Assembly: GCF_004342665.1 (NCBI RefSeq)
Contig: NZ_SMBY01000001.1
Coordinates: 906,950 to 970,949 of the forward strand
DNA length: 64,000 nt
From: Samsonia erythrinae
Lineage (GTDB): Bacteria > Pseudomonadota > Gammaproteobacteria > Enterobacterales > Enterobacteriaceae
Reading direction: 5' to 3'
Shown here: positions 11,123 through 18,945 of the stretch, one piece after another
How the letters are laid out: every line of letters begins with the position of its first letter
Position numbering within the stretch: the first letter of the stretch is position 1
Program-made: the position numbers and the translations under genes
Notes under the pieces: model-generated
What the model saw: only the letters and a program-made list of their open reading frames with translations
What the model was told of the DNA's origin: nothing
Database searches by the model: none

Positions 11123-11719
11123 ATGCGATACCTCCTCATCACGCTGTTTTTTAGCGCAATGGCCTGTGCCGATATGGTCCCTCGCGCCGCACAGGGCTAC
11201 CGCAGCGAAGTGATCCGTAGCGCACGTTTAGACTGGGGGATGAATGCGCCGATTGCCGACTTTGCTGCACAGTTGCATCAGGAAAGCGGCTGGAATCCAA
11301 GGGCAATATCACCTGCTGGCGCACAAGGCCTCGCTCAGTTTATGCCGGCGACGTCCGACTGGTTCAGCGGTCTCGTTCCTGAACTTCGCGCTAATCAGCC
11401 GTTTAATCCTTCCTGGGCTATCCGCGCGTTGACGGGCTACGATCGCTGGCTGTGGACGCGCATCCGCGCCCGTAATGATTGTGAACGTATGGCCATGACG
11501 TTGTCGTCCTACAACGGCGGCCTCGGTTGGTTACAGCGCGATAAGCAACGCGCGAAGATCGCAGGGAAGGACAGGCTCCGCTGGTTCGATCATGTGGAAA
11601 CCGTTAATGCGGGACGCAGTGCCGCCAACTGGCGTGAAAACCGACACTATCCTGAGCGTATTTTGTATCAGTTGGCGCCACGTTATCTGCATTGGGGGAG
11701 GGCAAGCTGTGTGGAATAG
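11123..11719 (+). CDS. Phage lytic transglycosylase (SLT domain)
   Basis: 198-residue cell-wall enzyme. The N-terminal hydrophobic stretch MRYLLITLFFSAMACA is a likely signal peptide or signal-arrest sequence. The SLT/goose-lysozyme-like fold shows the catalytic glutamate in QLHQESGWNP, then SPAGAQGLAQFMP and SSYNGGLGW, the three signature blocks of soluble lytic transglycosylases. It cleaves peptidoglycan during tailocin release. It lies between holin and spanin genes and overlaps the Rz start by 11 bases. Confidence 0.88.
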   Translation: MRYLLITLFFSAMACADMVPRAAQGYRSEVIRSARLDWGMNAPIADFAAQLHQESGWNPRAISPAGAQGLAQFMPATSDWFSGLVPELRANQPFNPSWAIRALTGYDRWLWTRIRARNDCERMAMTLSSYNGGLGWLQRDKQRAKIAGKDRLRWFDHVETVNAGRSAANWRENRHYPERILYQLAPRYLHWGRASCVE

Positions 11720-12362
11720 CCTGACAACCTTTCTGTCACCGCGCGTGGCGATGGTTCTGCTCGCTATCGCGCTCATGTCCGCCGCCTATTTGACGGGGCG
11801 CAATCAAGGCTATCAGCTGGCGCTGGCGCAGGGTAACGCCGCATTGTCGCAACAGCAGGCGGCATTCCATTTACAGCAGCAGCAACAGGCCGAAATGCAA
11901 GCCCGGCGATTACGTGCGGCGGCGGACCAATATCAGCAGCAGGTCGTGCGCGGGAATCAACTTGAACAGCGCTATGTGGCTGTACGGCAAAAACTGGCGG
12001 CGGATAATGCTGCGTTGCAACGGAAAATTGACCATGTTACTCAACAGTATCTTGACGAAAAAGGGAAGGCTCAGCCTGTGCAGTGTGTGTTTACTCGTGG
12101 CTTCGTGCAGCACTACAACGCCGCCTTCGGTTTGTCCTCCCCCGCAAAGATTACCGCCACTGCCCGCCGCGCTGGCTCAGAGACCGGTAGCGGCGCAACC
12201 ACTGACGCCGAATTACGGCTTTCAGGCGTCACCCAACGCGATATTCTCGCCAACATCAGCGACAACGGAGAACGCTATCAGGCGCTAAGTGCGCAGGTTA
12301 ATGCGCTGCTCGACTATATTGAGGCGCTACAACAGGCAGGAGAAATAACACGTGAAGATTGA
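11709..12362 (+). CDS. Rz-like inner-membrane spanin subunit
   Basis: About 217 residues from a GTG at 11709 preceded by GGGAGG. An N-terminal membrane anchor (VAMVLLAIALMSAAYLTG) is followed by a long glutamine- and alanine-rich coiled coil (ALSQQQAAFHLQQQQQAEMQ and onward), the normal Rz architecture. With its Rz1 partner it fuses inner and outer membranes in the last lysis step. An Rz1-type lipoprotein is encoded wholly inside this gene in another frame. The open frame extends upstream of 11709, but that part lies within the transglycosylase gene. Confidence 0.8.
   Translation: MWNSLTTFLSPRVAMVLLAIALMSAAYLTGRNQGYQLALAQGNAALSQQQAAFHLQQQQQAEMQARRLRAAADQYQQQVVRGNQLEQRYVAVRQKLAADNAALQRKIDHVTQQYLDEKGKAQPVQCVFTRGFVQHYNAAFGLSSPAKITATARRAGSETGSGATTDAELRLSGVTQRDILANISDNGERYQALSAQVNALLDYIEALQQAGEITRED
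12034..12288 (+). CDS. Rz1-like outer-membrane spanin lipoprotein, nested inside Rz
   Basis: 84-residue frame fully embedded in the Rz gene in a different frame. After MLLNSILTKKGRLSLCSV comes the lipobox LVASC with the lipidated cysteine at about residue 25. The short mature chain of about 60 residues is proline-rich (TTTPPSVCPPPQRLPPLP). Embedded, proline-rich lipoproteins of this size are the signature of Rz1 in lambda, P2 and Mu-like phages. The chosen ATG at 12034 has only a weak upstream GGAAA; an ATG nine codons earlier is the alternative. Confidence 0.75.
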   Translation: MLLNSILTKKGRLSLCSVCLLVASCSTTTPPSVCPPPQRLPPLPAALAQRPVAAQPLTPNYGFQASPNAIFSPTSATTENAIRR

Positions 12363-12681
12363 AGTGGAGTTCTGGTCGCTGGTCGGTCTGCTGTTGTCGT
12401 TCATGAGTTTCCTGTTTGCCGCGGGGCGTATTCTGCTGACTCAAATTGAAAAACGTCTGAACGAACGCTTTGCCGCATTGGAGGGAGCACGACAAAAGAG
12501 CGAGCAAGGGTGGACGCGGCTGGAGCGCGAATTTCTGGAGTTTCGTGCTGATTTACCGCTGATTTACGTGCGGCGTGAAGATTATATTCGCGGCCAGACG
12601 GTGATAGAAGCCAAGCTGGACGCGCTTTATAACAAGCTGGAACTGGTGCAGCAGCGGCACTCAGGAGGCAACCATGGCTGA
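12352..12681 (+). CDS. Mu gp25-like small protein (DUF2730-type)
   Basis: 109-residue protein with one N-terminal membrane segment (FWSLVGLLLSFMSFLFAAGRI) and a charged helical remainder (LERE, LEFRADLPLIYVRREDYI). Size, membrane anchor and place between Rz and a gp26-like gene match Mu gp25 and relatives. The function of that family is unknown. GTG start at 12352 with GGCAGGAG upstream; it overlaps the Rz stop by 11 bases. In Mu the next genes lead into the terminase, which is absent here. Confidence 0.55.
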   Translation: MKIEVEFWSLVGLLLSFMSFLFAAGRILLTQIEKRLNERFAALEGARQKSEQGWTRLEREFLEFRADLPLIYVRREDYIRGQTVIEAKLDALYNKLELVQQRHSGGNHG

Positions 12682-12985
12682 CACGCAGCGTACCCGGCAG
12701 GAATCGATGCGTTGGCATTTGCTTATCGCCTTAAACAAAACTCGCCCCTATACCGCAAATGAACGGTTTCTGTTGGCGCTGATGCAGAGGCTTTATACCG
12801 ACGCATCAGTGCCGGAGTTGCGTCATGCGTTGGACTATCTTGCCGAGCGCAAAATGGCGGTGCTCACCAAAGAGGTGGGTGGGATATGGCTGGCTAATCT
12901 TACTCGTCTTGGTGTCGACGTCGTCGAATACGCGGTTGATTGCATAGCCGGCATTGCCCGACCGGAAAAATACTGGGAACGGTGA
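12674..12985 (+). CDS. Mu gp26-like small protein, winged-helix look
   Basis: 103 residues, soluble. The pattern NERFLLALMQRLYTDASVPELRHALDYLAERKMAVLTKE resembles a small winged-helix DNA-binding fold as described for Mu gp26 relatives. It overlaps the preceding gene by 8 bases, and its stop codon is inside a terminator hairpin. If it binds DNA it is the only candidate transcription factor within the tailocin, but that is speculation; in Mu the gene precedes the packaging genes. Confidence 0.5.
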   Translation: MADTQRTRQESMRWHLLIALNKTRPYTANERFLLALMQRLYTDASVPELRHALDYLAERKMAVLTKEVGGIWLANLTRLGVDVVEYAVDCIAGIARPEKYWER

Positions 12986-13003
12986 TCCTGCACCGTTTTT
13001 TTT
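12979..13003 (+). terminator. Intrinsic terminator of the lysis block
   Basis: ACGGTG pairs with CACCGT around ATCCTG, followed by eight T residues. It overlaps the stop codon of the gp26-like gene. Confidence 0.8.
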
Positions 13004-13035
13004 CCTCCTCTCTTTTCACTTCACCGGGTTTTTAC

Positions 13036-13061
13036 GCCAGCGCCGCACGCTGGCTTTTTTT
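13036..13061 (+). terminator. Second, tandem terminator after the lysis block
   Basis: GCCAGCG-CCGCA-CGCTGGC followed by seven T residues. With the terminator at 12979 it insulates the lysis genes from the tail genes. Confidence 0.85.
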
Positions 13062-13123
13062 GTATGAATAATTTTATTTTTCATCGGGTTACTTGTTTTT
13101 CAGGACGCTGATACGCCCGTTTT

Positions 13124-13141
13124 TCTAAAGCAAATTAAAAG
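13124..13141 (+). promoter_or_regulatory. Tailocin shared 18-bp motif, copy B
   Basis: TCTAAAGCAAATTAAAAG, 55 bases before the gp37-like gene and downstream of the tandem terminators, where a new promoter is needed. Spacing equals that of copies A, C and D. Confidence 0.5.
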
Positions 13142-13195
13142 CCGTCGTTCGCGCCTGTCCGGATAATCGTCCCATCAACACCACGGGATGAACGG

Positions 13196-13660
13196 ATGAA
13201 TACCAAACCACTTATTGATGCAGTGATTGCTCACCTCCAGCAACGCTTACCCGCCCGCCGGATTGTGCCATATCCGGAACACCTGCAAACAACCGGAGGG
13301 GGGGCGCAGGGCGATGTGCTGGTCGGGTATCGCGGCTCCGAGTTTTCCGCACCGGAAGATGTGCATTCCCCGGTGCAGACACAGCGTCCGCAGTTAATGG
13401 TTGCCGTGTTGCTACCGGAGTTGGATGGAGAGGATGGCGTGCTGGCCACGCTCGATATTCTCCGTCAGACGCTGGGAGGATACCGGCTGCCTGACTGTCA
13501 TCGCGGTATCCGGCTAATACGCGACCGCTACGTGGGCTACACCGAAGGGCGCTGGCATTACGCCATCGACTGCACCACCGAGACCCTTTTTATTGAAGAC
13601 CGGGAGCTAACGGATGGTCCGCTGCTTACCACGGTTAATTATGAGGAGAAAGACGCATGA
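13196..13660 (+). CDS. Mu gp37-like tail protein (DUF1834)
   Basis: 154-residue soluble protein beginning MNTKPLIDAVIAHLQQRLPA. Its size and place immediately before a gp38-like gene and the sheath match Mu gp37 (DUF1834), a tail-completion or terminator candidate at the head-proximal end. Blocks such as QTQRPQLMVAVLLPE and GRWHYAIDCTTETLF fit the family. The stop overlaps the next ATG by four bases (ATGA). The first tail-structural gene after the lysis block, it starts behind motif B. Confidence 0.7.
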   Translation: MNTKPLIDAVIAHLQQRLPARRIVPYPEHLQTTGGGAQGDVLVGYRGSEFSAPEDVHSPVQTQRPQLMVAVLLPELDGEDGVLATLDILRQTLGGYRLPDCHRGIRLIRDRYVGYTEGRWHYAIDCTTETLFIEDRELTDGPLLTTVNYEEKDA

Positions 13661-13854
13661 AATACCGCTATACCGGCCCTGCCAGCGGCGTCACGCTGGC
13701 CGATGGTCAGGAAATTCTGCTTTGGCCCGCTCAGGTGACTGAACTGCCGGCAGATCATGAATATGTGAAAACGCTGATCGCACTGGGCTATTTGCAGCCC
13801 GTCGCGGGTCAGAATCAGGCTGATAACGCAACGGAGGTGACCCTTGGCCGCTAA
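13657..13854 (+). CDS. Mu gp38-like small tail protein (DUF2635)
   Basis: 65-residue protein, MKYRYTGPASGVTLADGQEI and onward, with the short all-beta look of the DUF2635/gp38 family found just before contractile sheath genes in Mu-like phages. Its role is unknown. It overlaps both neighbours, so it belongs to the same translational chain. Confidence 0.65.
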   Translation: MKYRYTGPASGVTLADGQEILLWPAQVTELPADHEYVKTLIALGYLQPVAGQNQADNATEVTLGR

Positions 13855-15271
13855 TTATTTACATGGTGTCGAAACGGTTGAAGTCGAAACCGGCGCCCGT
13901 CCGGTGAAGACGGTGAAATCTGCGGTGATCGGGCTGATTGGTACGGCGCCGCAGGGTGCGGTTAATGAGGTTACGCTGTGTCTGTCTGAAAAAGACGCGG
14001 CGCAGTTTGGTAGCCAATTCGGCGGCTATACCATCCCGCAGGCGCTGGAGGCGATTTACGATCATGGCGCAGGGACGGTTCTGGTGATCAACGTACTGGA
14101 TCCGGCTCTGCATAAATCCTCTGTGAGCGCAGAAAACGTCACGTTTGATAAAGCGACCGGGACGGCGCAGCTGGCGAATCGCGTCATCGCTAATCTGGTA
14201 CTGACGGCAAAAGAAGGCGGTGAGCCGTTCATCGAAGGTCAGGATTACACGCTGGATGCGCAAACCGGTAAGCTGGAAAACTTGGGTAAAAATATTGACG
14301 CTGCCGCCGTGGTCAGCGCGTCCTATGACTTTGCTGATGTCACGAAAGTGACTGCCGCCGACATCATCGGCAGCATCAACGCCGCGGGCAAACGCACTGG
14401 TATGAAGCTGTTGAACGATACCTACAACCTGTTCGGATTCTTCGCCAAGATTCTGATTTCGCCGGTGTTCTGTACGCAAAACAGCGTAACGACCGAGCTG
14501 ATTTCTCTGGCGGATAAACTGGGCGCGATGGCCTACATCGATGCGCCAATCGGTACCACTTTTGCACAGGCGCTGAGCGGCCGTGGTCCGGAAGGCACGA
14601 TCAACTTTAACACCAGCTCTGAACGCGCTCGTCTGTGTTATCCGCACGTCAAAGTGTACGACGCACAAACCAACAGCGAACGTCTGGAACCGCTATCGGC
14701 GCGTGCCGCCGGTCTGCGCGCCAAAGTCGATCTGGAAAAAGGTTTCTGGTGGTCGTCGTCCAATCAGGAAATCAAAGGGATCACCGGCGTAGAGCGCCAG
14801 CTGTCCGCGATGATTGACGATCCGCAGAGTGAAGTGAATCTGCTGAACGAACAGGGCATCAGCACTATCTTCAACAGCTACGGTTCCGGTCTGCGTCTGT
14901 GGGGCAATCGCACCGCCGCCTGGCCAACCGTGACGCACATGAAGAACTTCGAAAATGTGCGCCGTACCGGCGATGTGATTAACGAATCGATCCGCTATTT
15001 CAGCCAGCAGTACATCGACATGCCGATCAATCAGGCGCTGATCGATGCGCTGGTGGAATCGGTCAACGCCTACGGTCGCAAGCTGATCGGTGACGGCGCG
15101 CTGCTGGGCTTCAAGTGCTGGTTTGATGCCGCGCGTAACGAGCAAACCGAGCTGGCGGCAGGGCACCTGTTGCTTAACTACAAATTCACTCCGCCGCCGC
15201 CGCTTGAGCGTCTGACCTTTGAGACGGAGATCACCTCGGAATACCTGGTAACGCTGGAGGGCACTCACTGA
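13844..15271 (+). CDS. Contractile tail sheath protein
   Basis: 475 residues. The N-terminus ANYLHGVETVEVETGARPVK and the C-terminal block RRTGDVINESIRYFSQQYID with DGALLGFKCWFDAARN are typical of the P2 FI/Mu L sheath family. It forms the outer contractile tube that drives the inner tube through the target envelope. The start is TTG at 13844 behind GGAGG at 13832-13836, overlapping the previous stop. It is larger than P2 FI and close to Mu L in length. Confidence 0.93.
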   Translation: MAANYLHGVETVEVETGARPVKTVKSAVIGLIGTAPQGAVNEVTLCLSEKDAAQFGSQFGGYTIPQALEAIYDHGAGTVLVINVLDPALHKSSVSAENVTFDKATGTAQLANRVIANLVLTAKEGGEPFIEGQDYTLDAQTGKLENLGKNIDAAAVVSASYDFADVTKVTAADIIGSINAAGKRTGMKLLNDTYNLFGFFAKILISPVFCTQNSVTTELISLADKLGAMAYIDAPIGTTFAQALSGRGPEGTINFNTSSERARLCYPHVKVYDAQTNSERLEPLSARAAGLRAKVDLEKGFWWSSSNQEIKGITGVERQLSAMIDDPQSEVNLLNEQGISTIFNSYGSGLRLWGNRTAAWPTVTHMKNFENVRRTGDVINESIRYFSQQYIDMPINQALIDALVESVNAYGRKLIGDGALLGFKCWFDAARNEQTELAAGHLLLNYKFTPPPPLERLTFETEITSEYLVTLEGTH

Positions 15272-15795
15272 TGGCCGGGAAAATTGAAGTAAACCGTATT
15301 ACCAACGCCAACATCTACATCAATGGTACTAACCTGCTGGGGCGCGCGCAGGAAATCAAACTGCCGGATGTCGCCATGATTATGCAGGAGCACAAGGCAT
15401 TGGGGATGGTCGGCAAAATCGAACTGCCTGCGGGCTTCGACAAGTTGGAAGGCGAGATCAAGTGGAATTCCTTCTACCGCGAGGCGATGCTGGCGGCGGC
15501 GAATCCGTACCAGTCGCTGGCGTTGCAGTGCCGATCCAGCGTGGAACGCTATGGCTCTCAAGGCCGTATCGAAGAAGTGCCATTGGTGACGTACATGACC
15601 ATCATGTTCAAAAAGAACCCGTTGGGAACGTTCAAACAGCATGAAAACCCGGATTTCAGCAGCGCGTTCAACTGTACCTACATCAAGCAGGTAATGAACG
15701 GTGAAGATCTGCTGGAGTTGGATTACATGGCCAACATTTTCATGGTGGGCGGCGTGGATCAACTGAACAGCTATCGCGCGAATATCGGCGGTTAA
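15271..15795 (+). CDS. Major tail tube protein (P2 FII family)
   Basis: 174 residues, almost the same length as P2 FII. MAGKIEVNRITNANIYINGT and DFSSAFNCTYIKQVMNGEDL are family blocks. It polymerises into the inner tube inside the sheath. It starts on the last base of the sheath stop codon (TGATG). A strong UUCG-loop hairpin follows the stop. Confidence 0.92.
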   Translation: MAGKIEVNRITNANIYINGTNLLGRAQEIKLPDVAMIMQEHKALGMVGKIELPAGFDKLEGEIKWNSFYREAMLAAANPYQSLALQCRSSVERYGSQGRIEEVPLVTYMTIMFKKNPLGTFKQHENPDFSSAFNCTYIKQVMNGEDLLELDYMANIFMVGGVDQLNSYRANIGG

Positions 15796-15817
15796 TTCAG
15801 CGTTTATTCATTAAAAC

Positions 15818-15843
15818 GAGAAAGGGGCTTCGGCCCCTTTCTC
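15818..15843 (+). terminator. Strong TTCG-loop hairpin after the tube gene
   Basis: An 11-bp perfect stem, GAGAAAGGGGC with GCCCCTTTCTC, closed by TTCG. A T-tract is lacking, but stem strength and location suggest termination or 3'-end protection of the abundant sheath-tube message. Confidence 0.7.
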
Positions 15844-15862
15844 ATGCCCGTCATCCCCGTTT

Positions 15863-15880
15863 TCTAATTTGCTTTAAAAT
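15863..15880 (+). promoter_or_regulatory. Tailocin shared 18-bp motif, copy C
   Basis: TCTAATTTGCTTTAAAAT, 54 bases before the tail-assembly gene and 20 bases after the tube hairpin. TAAAAT may be a -10 element. Confidence 0.5.
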
Positions 15881-15933
15881 CATGCTGGCCTACCGCGCGC
15901 GATACTGCTCCCGTCATTTACTAAGGAGCTGTT

Positions 15934-16254
15934 ATGCACACTGAAACTTATTCTCTGCAATTCCCCTATACCACCTCTGCCGGTCAGCGTGTGGAGTCTA
16001 TTTCGCTCAAGCGCCTGAAAGTCAAAGACATCAAGGCCGTGAAAAAAATCAGCGATGATCCCAGCAACTGGGACGATGCCCTGCTGTCGCGTATGACGGG
16101 GCTGGTGCCGGAAGACATCGATGAGATGGACGCGCAGGACTACATGGCGCTGCAAAAACGATTTCAGCAACTTCTTGGGTTGGATAACGCAGCCGGCACT
16201 GCTGTGGAAAGCACAGGCTCTGCTGGCGAGGTGGTTTCGCTTTCAGCCGAGTGA
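15934..16254 (+). CDS. Tail assembly chaperone (gpE-like, upstream frame)
   Basis: 106-residue product of the upstream frame. MHTETYSLQFPYTTSAGQRV and SLKRLKVKDIKAVKKISDDP fit the small acidic tail-assembly chaperones that sit between tube and tape-measure genes and coat the tape measure during assembly. A second frame overlapping its 3' third encodes a GpE-type extension, so a programmed frameshift is likely, giving short and long forms as in P2, lambda and Mu. It starts behind AAGGAG. Confidence 0.82.
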   Translation: MHTETYSLQFPYTTSAGQRVESISLKRLKVKDIKAVKKISDDPSNWDDALLSRMTGLVPEDIDEMDAQDYMALQKRFQQLLGLDNAAGTAVESTGSAGEVVSLSAE

Positions 16255-16345
16255 GATTGATGCGCTGGAACTGGATGATTTTGAACGCTGGCTGGATGAG
16301 GCTGGCGAACAGATAAGACGTGAGAACGGTGAGGAAGACGAATGA
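16121..16345 (+). CDS. Frameshift extension of the tail chaperone (gpE' like)
   Basis: This frame is open from about 16097 to the stop at 16345 and is offset by -2 or +1 from the upstream gene. LLWKAQALLARWFRFQPSEI followed by LELDDFERWLDEA is the tryptophan-rich GpE' pattern. It most likely has no own start and is reached by slippage. A candidate site is C-AAA-AAC at 16153-16159, where a lysine tRNA could step back two bases and still pair with AAA. Mu-like phages are reported to use a -2 shift at this locus. The listed start is simply the first ATG in the frame. Confidence 0.65.
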   Translation: MRWTRRTTWRCKNDFSNFLGWITQPALLWKAQALLARWFRFQPSEIDALELDDFERWLDEAGEQIRRENGEEDE

Positions 16346-16381
16346 CTGACAGGATTAAGTAGGCCCTCTCCACCATAACCC

Positions 16382-16408
16382 GGCCAGCGACAGGACGCTG
16401 GCCGTTTT
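16382..16408 (+). terminator. Terminator after the tail-assembly pair
   Basis: GGCCAGCG-ACAGGA-CGCTGGCC followed by GTTTT. A shorter CCCC-ATAA-GGGG-TTTT hairpin lies further on at about 16524-16539, just before the tape-measure gene. No copy of the 18-bp motif is seen between here and 16555. Confidence 0.75.
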
Positions 16409-16554
16409 CACCCTGATCACCTGTCTTCTTCTCTCTTGTTTAGCGTCCGACCTTTCCTCGCTGTATCCCCGTTGTGATGGGAAATCAAACCGGAACGGCG
16501 CAAGCCGCCGTCTCCAATCCGCCCCATAAGGGGTTTTCTGAATGAGAGTGAACC

Positions 16555-18945
16555 GTGGATATGCTTTTAAACGGTGTCATGCTGGGCAGGGCGTTGGGCG
16601 CCGTGCTGGATGACACGAAAAAATCGCTATCGTCGCTTAGCGATAGCGTCAGACAAATGCAGGAGTGGCAGCGCCTGCTGAATCAGTCGTTGGAGCGTTT
16701 TGTCACCGTCAGTTCGCAGTTGACGTCCCGGTTGAACCGGTCGCTACGCGAATTAGAGATCAATCAGGAACGGTTGGCGCGTAGCCAGCCACGCCAGGAA
16801 ACGCTGCTCAATCGTCGGGATGAACTCGCCGGTGATTTTCAGACCAAACGTGGGCAGTTCGGTTCTGTTATGAAACCGATCGTGGCGTCGGTCACGCGCT
16901 ATGCGTCATTTGAGGCGCAATTGCGTGACATCAGTGTTACCAATGGGATTGCGAGTGAACAGGAAAAGCTGATGGGGCAGCGCCTGCGTCAATCTGCACA
17001 GTTGGTGAACCAAACGCCGGATGCGTTGCTCGGCAGCGCCGGACAACTGCTCGCGCGCGGCATGTCGCCGTATCAGGCGACGGATGCGGCGGCGGTGCTG
17101 GGGAAAACCTCAACGGCCTCCGGCGCGGCGCTGTCCGATCTTACCGCGCTGGCGAGTACGTTGGATAAGGTGTTTAACCAGAAAGGGGCGAAGGCACTGG
17201 AAGAATCCTTCTCCCGCATGCTGGCGGGAACCAGGCAGGGTTTTTCCATAGCGTCGATGGCGCAGTATGCGAACGCGCTGGCGCCGGGATTTGCCGCTAT
17301 GGGAGCGACGGGGGATCAGGCGCTGAGCCAGTTGGTTTCCAGCCTGAGTGCCACGAAAGGCGCGGAGACGGAAGTGCACACGGCCGCTCGGCTGGAAAGC
17401 TTTATGAATGCCGTGGGGCGAACGGACATTGCCGATAGCTACAACAATGCTGGCGTGGATTATCACGCGTCGCTGAACAGCTATATGAAAGGCGGATATT
17501 CGCAGTATGACGCGGCGGTTCAGATCGGTAACCGGTTTATCGACAGCAAAGGCAGCCAATTCCGGCAGCAGTGGGACAGGGCCAGCAACGCAGGCAATGT
17601 GGACGCGCAGCAAAGTCTAATGCAGCGCTACGGCTTGCAGGCGGTGTTCCGTACGCCAGAGGCAGTGAACCATACGCTGTCGATGAAGCAAAACTGGGAA
17701 CGCTATCAAGCGAATCAGCAACGGATGAACAGCCCGGCAGCCACGCAAACGCTGGGTCTGGACTTTGCCCGACAGAACGACACGCTGACCGCACGCTGGA
17801 AGCAAATGAGCCTATCCGTTCTGAATATCGCACTTAACGTGGGGGAAGCGCTGACGCCGGTGCTGCTTTCTCTGAGCGATATGCTCATCCCCATTCTGAA
17901 CCAATTAGTGACCTGGACCGCGGCGAACCCGGAACTGGTTCGTGGGATCGTGGTGGCGGTTGCGGGTTTCTTTGGGCTAAGAATGGCAGTGAGCGGAGTG
18001 AGGCTGGGAATTACCGCGCTGCTTTTACCTTTGCAGAGCGTTTGGCGCGGCATTCTACAGATTCAGCGTGGCTGGCAGTTATTCAATGCGGGATTAAAAA
18101 CGACGGGCGCGTTGCAAGGTATCGGGGCGACGTTGAATAGGCTGGTTGGCGGAGCCGCAACATTAGCGCGCATGCTTGGCGGTACATTGCGTAGCGGCCT
18201 CATGATAGCAGGCCGGGCGGTGGTGTTTCTGGGGCGTATGCTGCTGATGACGCCTATTGGCCGGATAATTACCGTAATTGTGGGCGTAGTGACGTTGATT
18301 TACCAATATTGGGAGCCGATTGTCACCTTTTTCAAGAGCCTGTGGTCACGCGTCAGTCAGGCGTTTAATGCGGGGGTAGCGGCGCTCAAAAATGCGGTAT
18401 CCGGCGGTGTAATGGGGATTGCGGCTTTCCTGCGCGACTGGTCACCGTTCGGCGTGCTGTATTCCATCTTTGCTGATACCGTCAGCGAATTGGGCATTCA
18501 GCTTCCGGGGCGCTTCAGTGCACTTGGCGGCGCGATGATTGACGCGCTAGTCAATGGGCTAACGAATGCGTTTCCTGAGTTAAAAAACATTCTGCAAACG
18601 ATCGACAAGTTTCTTCCCGATAGCGTTAAAGACTTTCTGGGCATCGGCTCGAAAACGGTTGCTACTGTCACTCGCGGGCAATCTGCGCCTGTCAGTGCCG
18701 TCACGCCGCCAACCCCGCAACAGCGGGTCGCAATGGCGCCATCCGTCGGACGAGCGAAGGGAAACGCCGGCAGCGAAAATCCTTCCGAACGTGTTCAGGT
18801 TGCCTTTTCTCCCACCATTTACCTCAACGGCCAGAAGGGCGCGCCTACGCCTGAAATGACCAGGACGCTGACGCTCAGCATGAATGAACTGGAAAATATG
18901 TTGAATAAGCTGCTCGCTCAGCGCGAGCGCAGGGGGTACGCCTGA
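16555..18945 (+). CDS. Tail tape-measure protein
   Basis: 796 residues. An N-terminal coiled coil (about 15-110) leads to a helical region with TAPE-like segments, then strong hydrophobic stretches at about 450-600 (LLLSLSDMLIPILNQLVTW; GIVVAVAGFFGLRMAV; IITVIVGVVTLIYQYWEPIV) and a proline-rich linker near the end. The length sets tail length; the usual 1.5 angstrom per residue gives roughly 120 nm, a normal contractile tail. The start is GTG at 16555; an ATG two codons later is possible. It follows the chaperone pair and overlaps the next gene by one base. Confidence 0.88.
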   Translation: MDMLLNGVMLGRALGAVLDDTKKSLSSLSDSVRQMQEWQRLLNQSLERFVTVSSQLTSRLNRSLRELEINQERLARSQPRQETLLNRRDELAGDFQTKRGQFGSVMKPIVASVTRYASFEAQLRDISVTNGIASEQEKLMGQRLRQSAQLVNQTPDALLGSAGQLLARGMSPYQATDAAAVLGKTSTASGAALSDLTALASTLDKVFNQKGAKALEESFSRMLAGTRQGFSIASMAQYANALAPGFAAMGATGDQALSQLVSSLSATKGAETEVHTAARLESFMNAVGRTDIADSYNNAGVDYHASLNSYMKGGYSQYDAAVQIGNRFIDSKGSQFRQQWDRASNAGNVDAQQSLMQRYGLQAVFRTPEAVNHTLSMKQNWERYQANQQRMNSPAATQTLGLDFARQNDTLTARWKQMSLSVLNIALNVGEALTPVLLSLSDMLIPILNQLVTWTAANPELVRGIVVAVAGFFGLRMAVSGVRLGITALLLPLQSVWRGILQIQRGWQLFNAGLKTTGALQGIGATLNRLVGGAATLARMLGGTLRSGLMIAGRAVVFLGRMLLMTPIGRIITVIVGVVTLIYQYWEPIVTFFKSLWSRVSQAFNAGVAALKNAVSGGVMGIAAFLRDWSPFGVLYSIFADTVSELGIQLPGRFSALGGAMIDALVNGLTNAFPELKNILQTIDKFLPDSVKDFLGIGSKTVATVTRGQSAPVSAVTPPTPQQRVAMAPSVGRAKGNAGSENPSERVQVAFSPTIYLNGQKGAPTPEMTRTLTLSMNELENMLNKLLAQRERRGYA

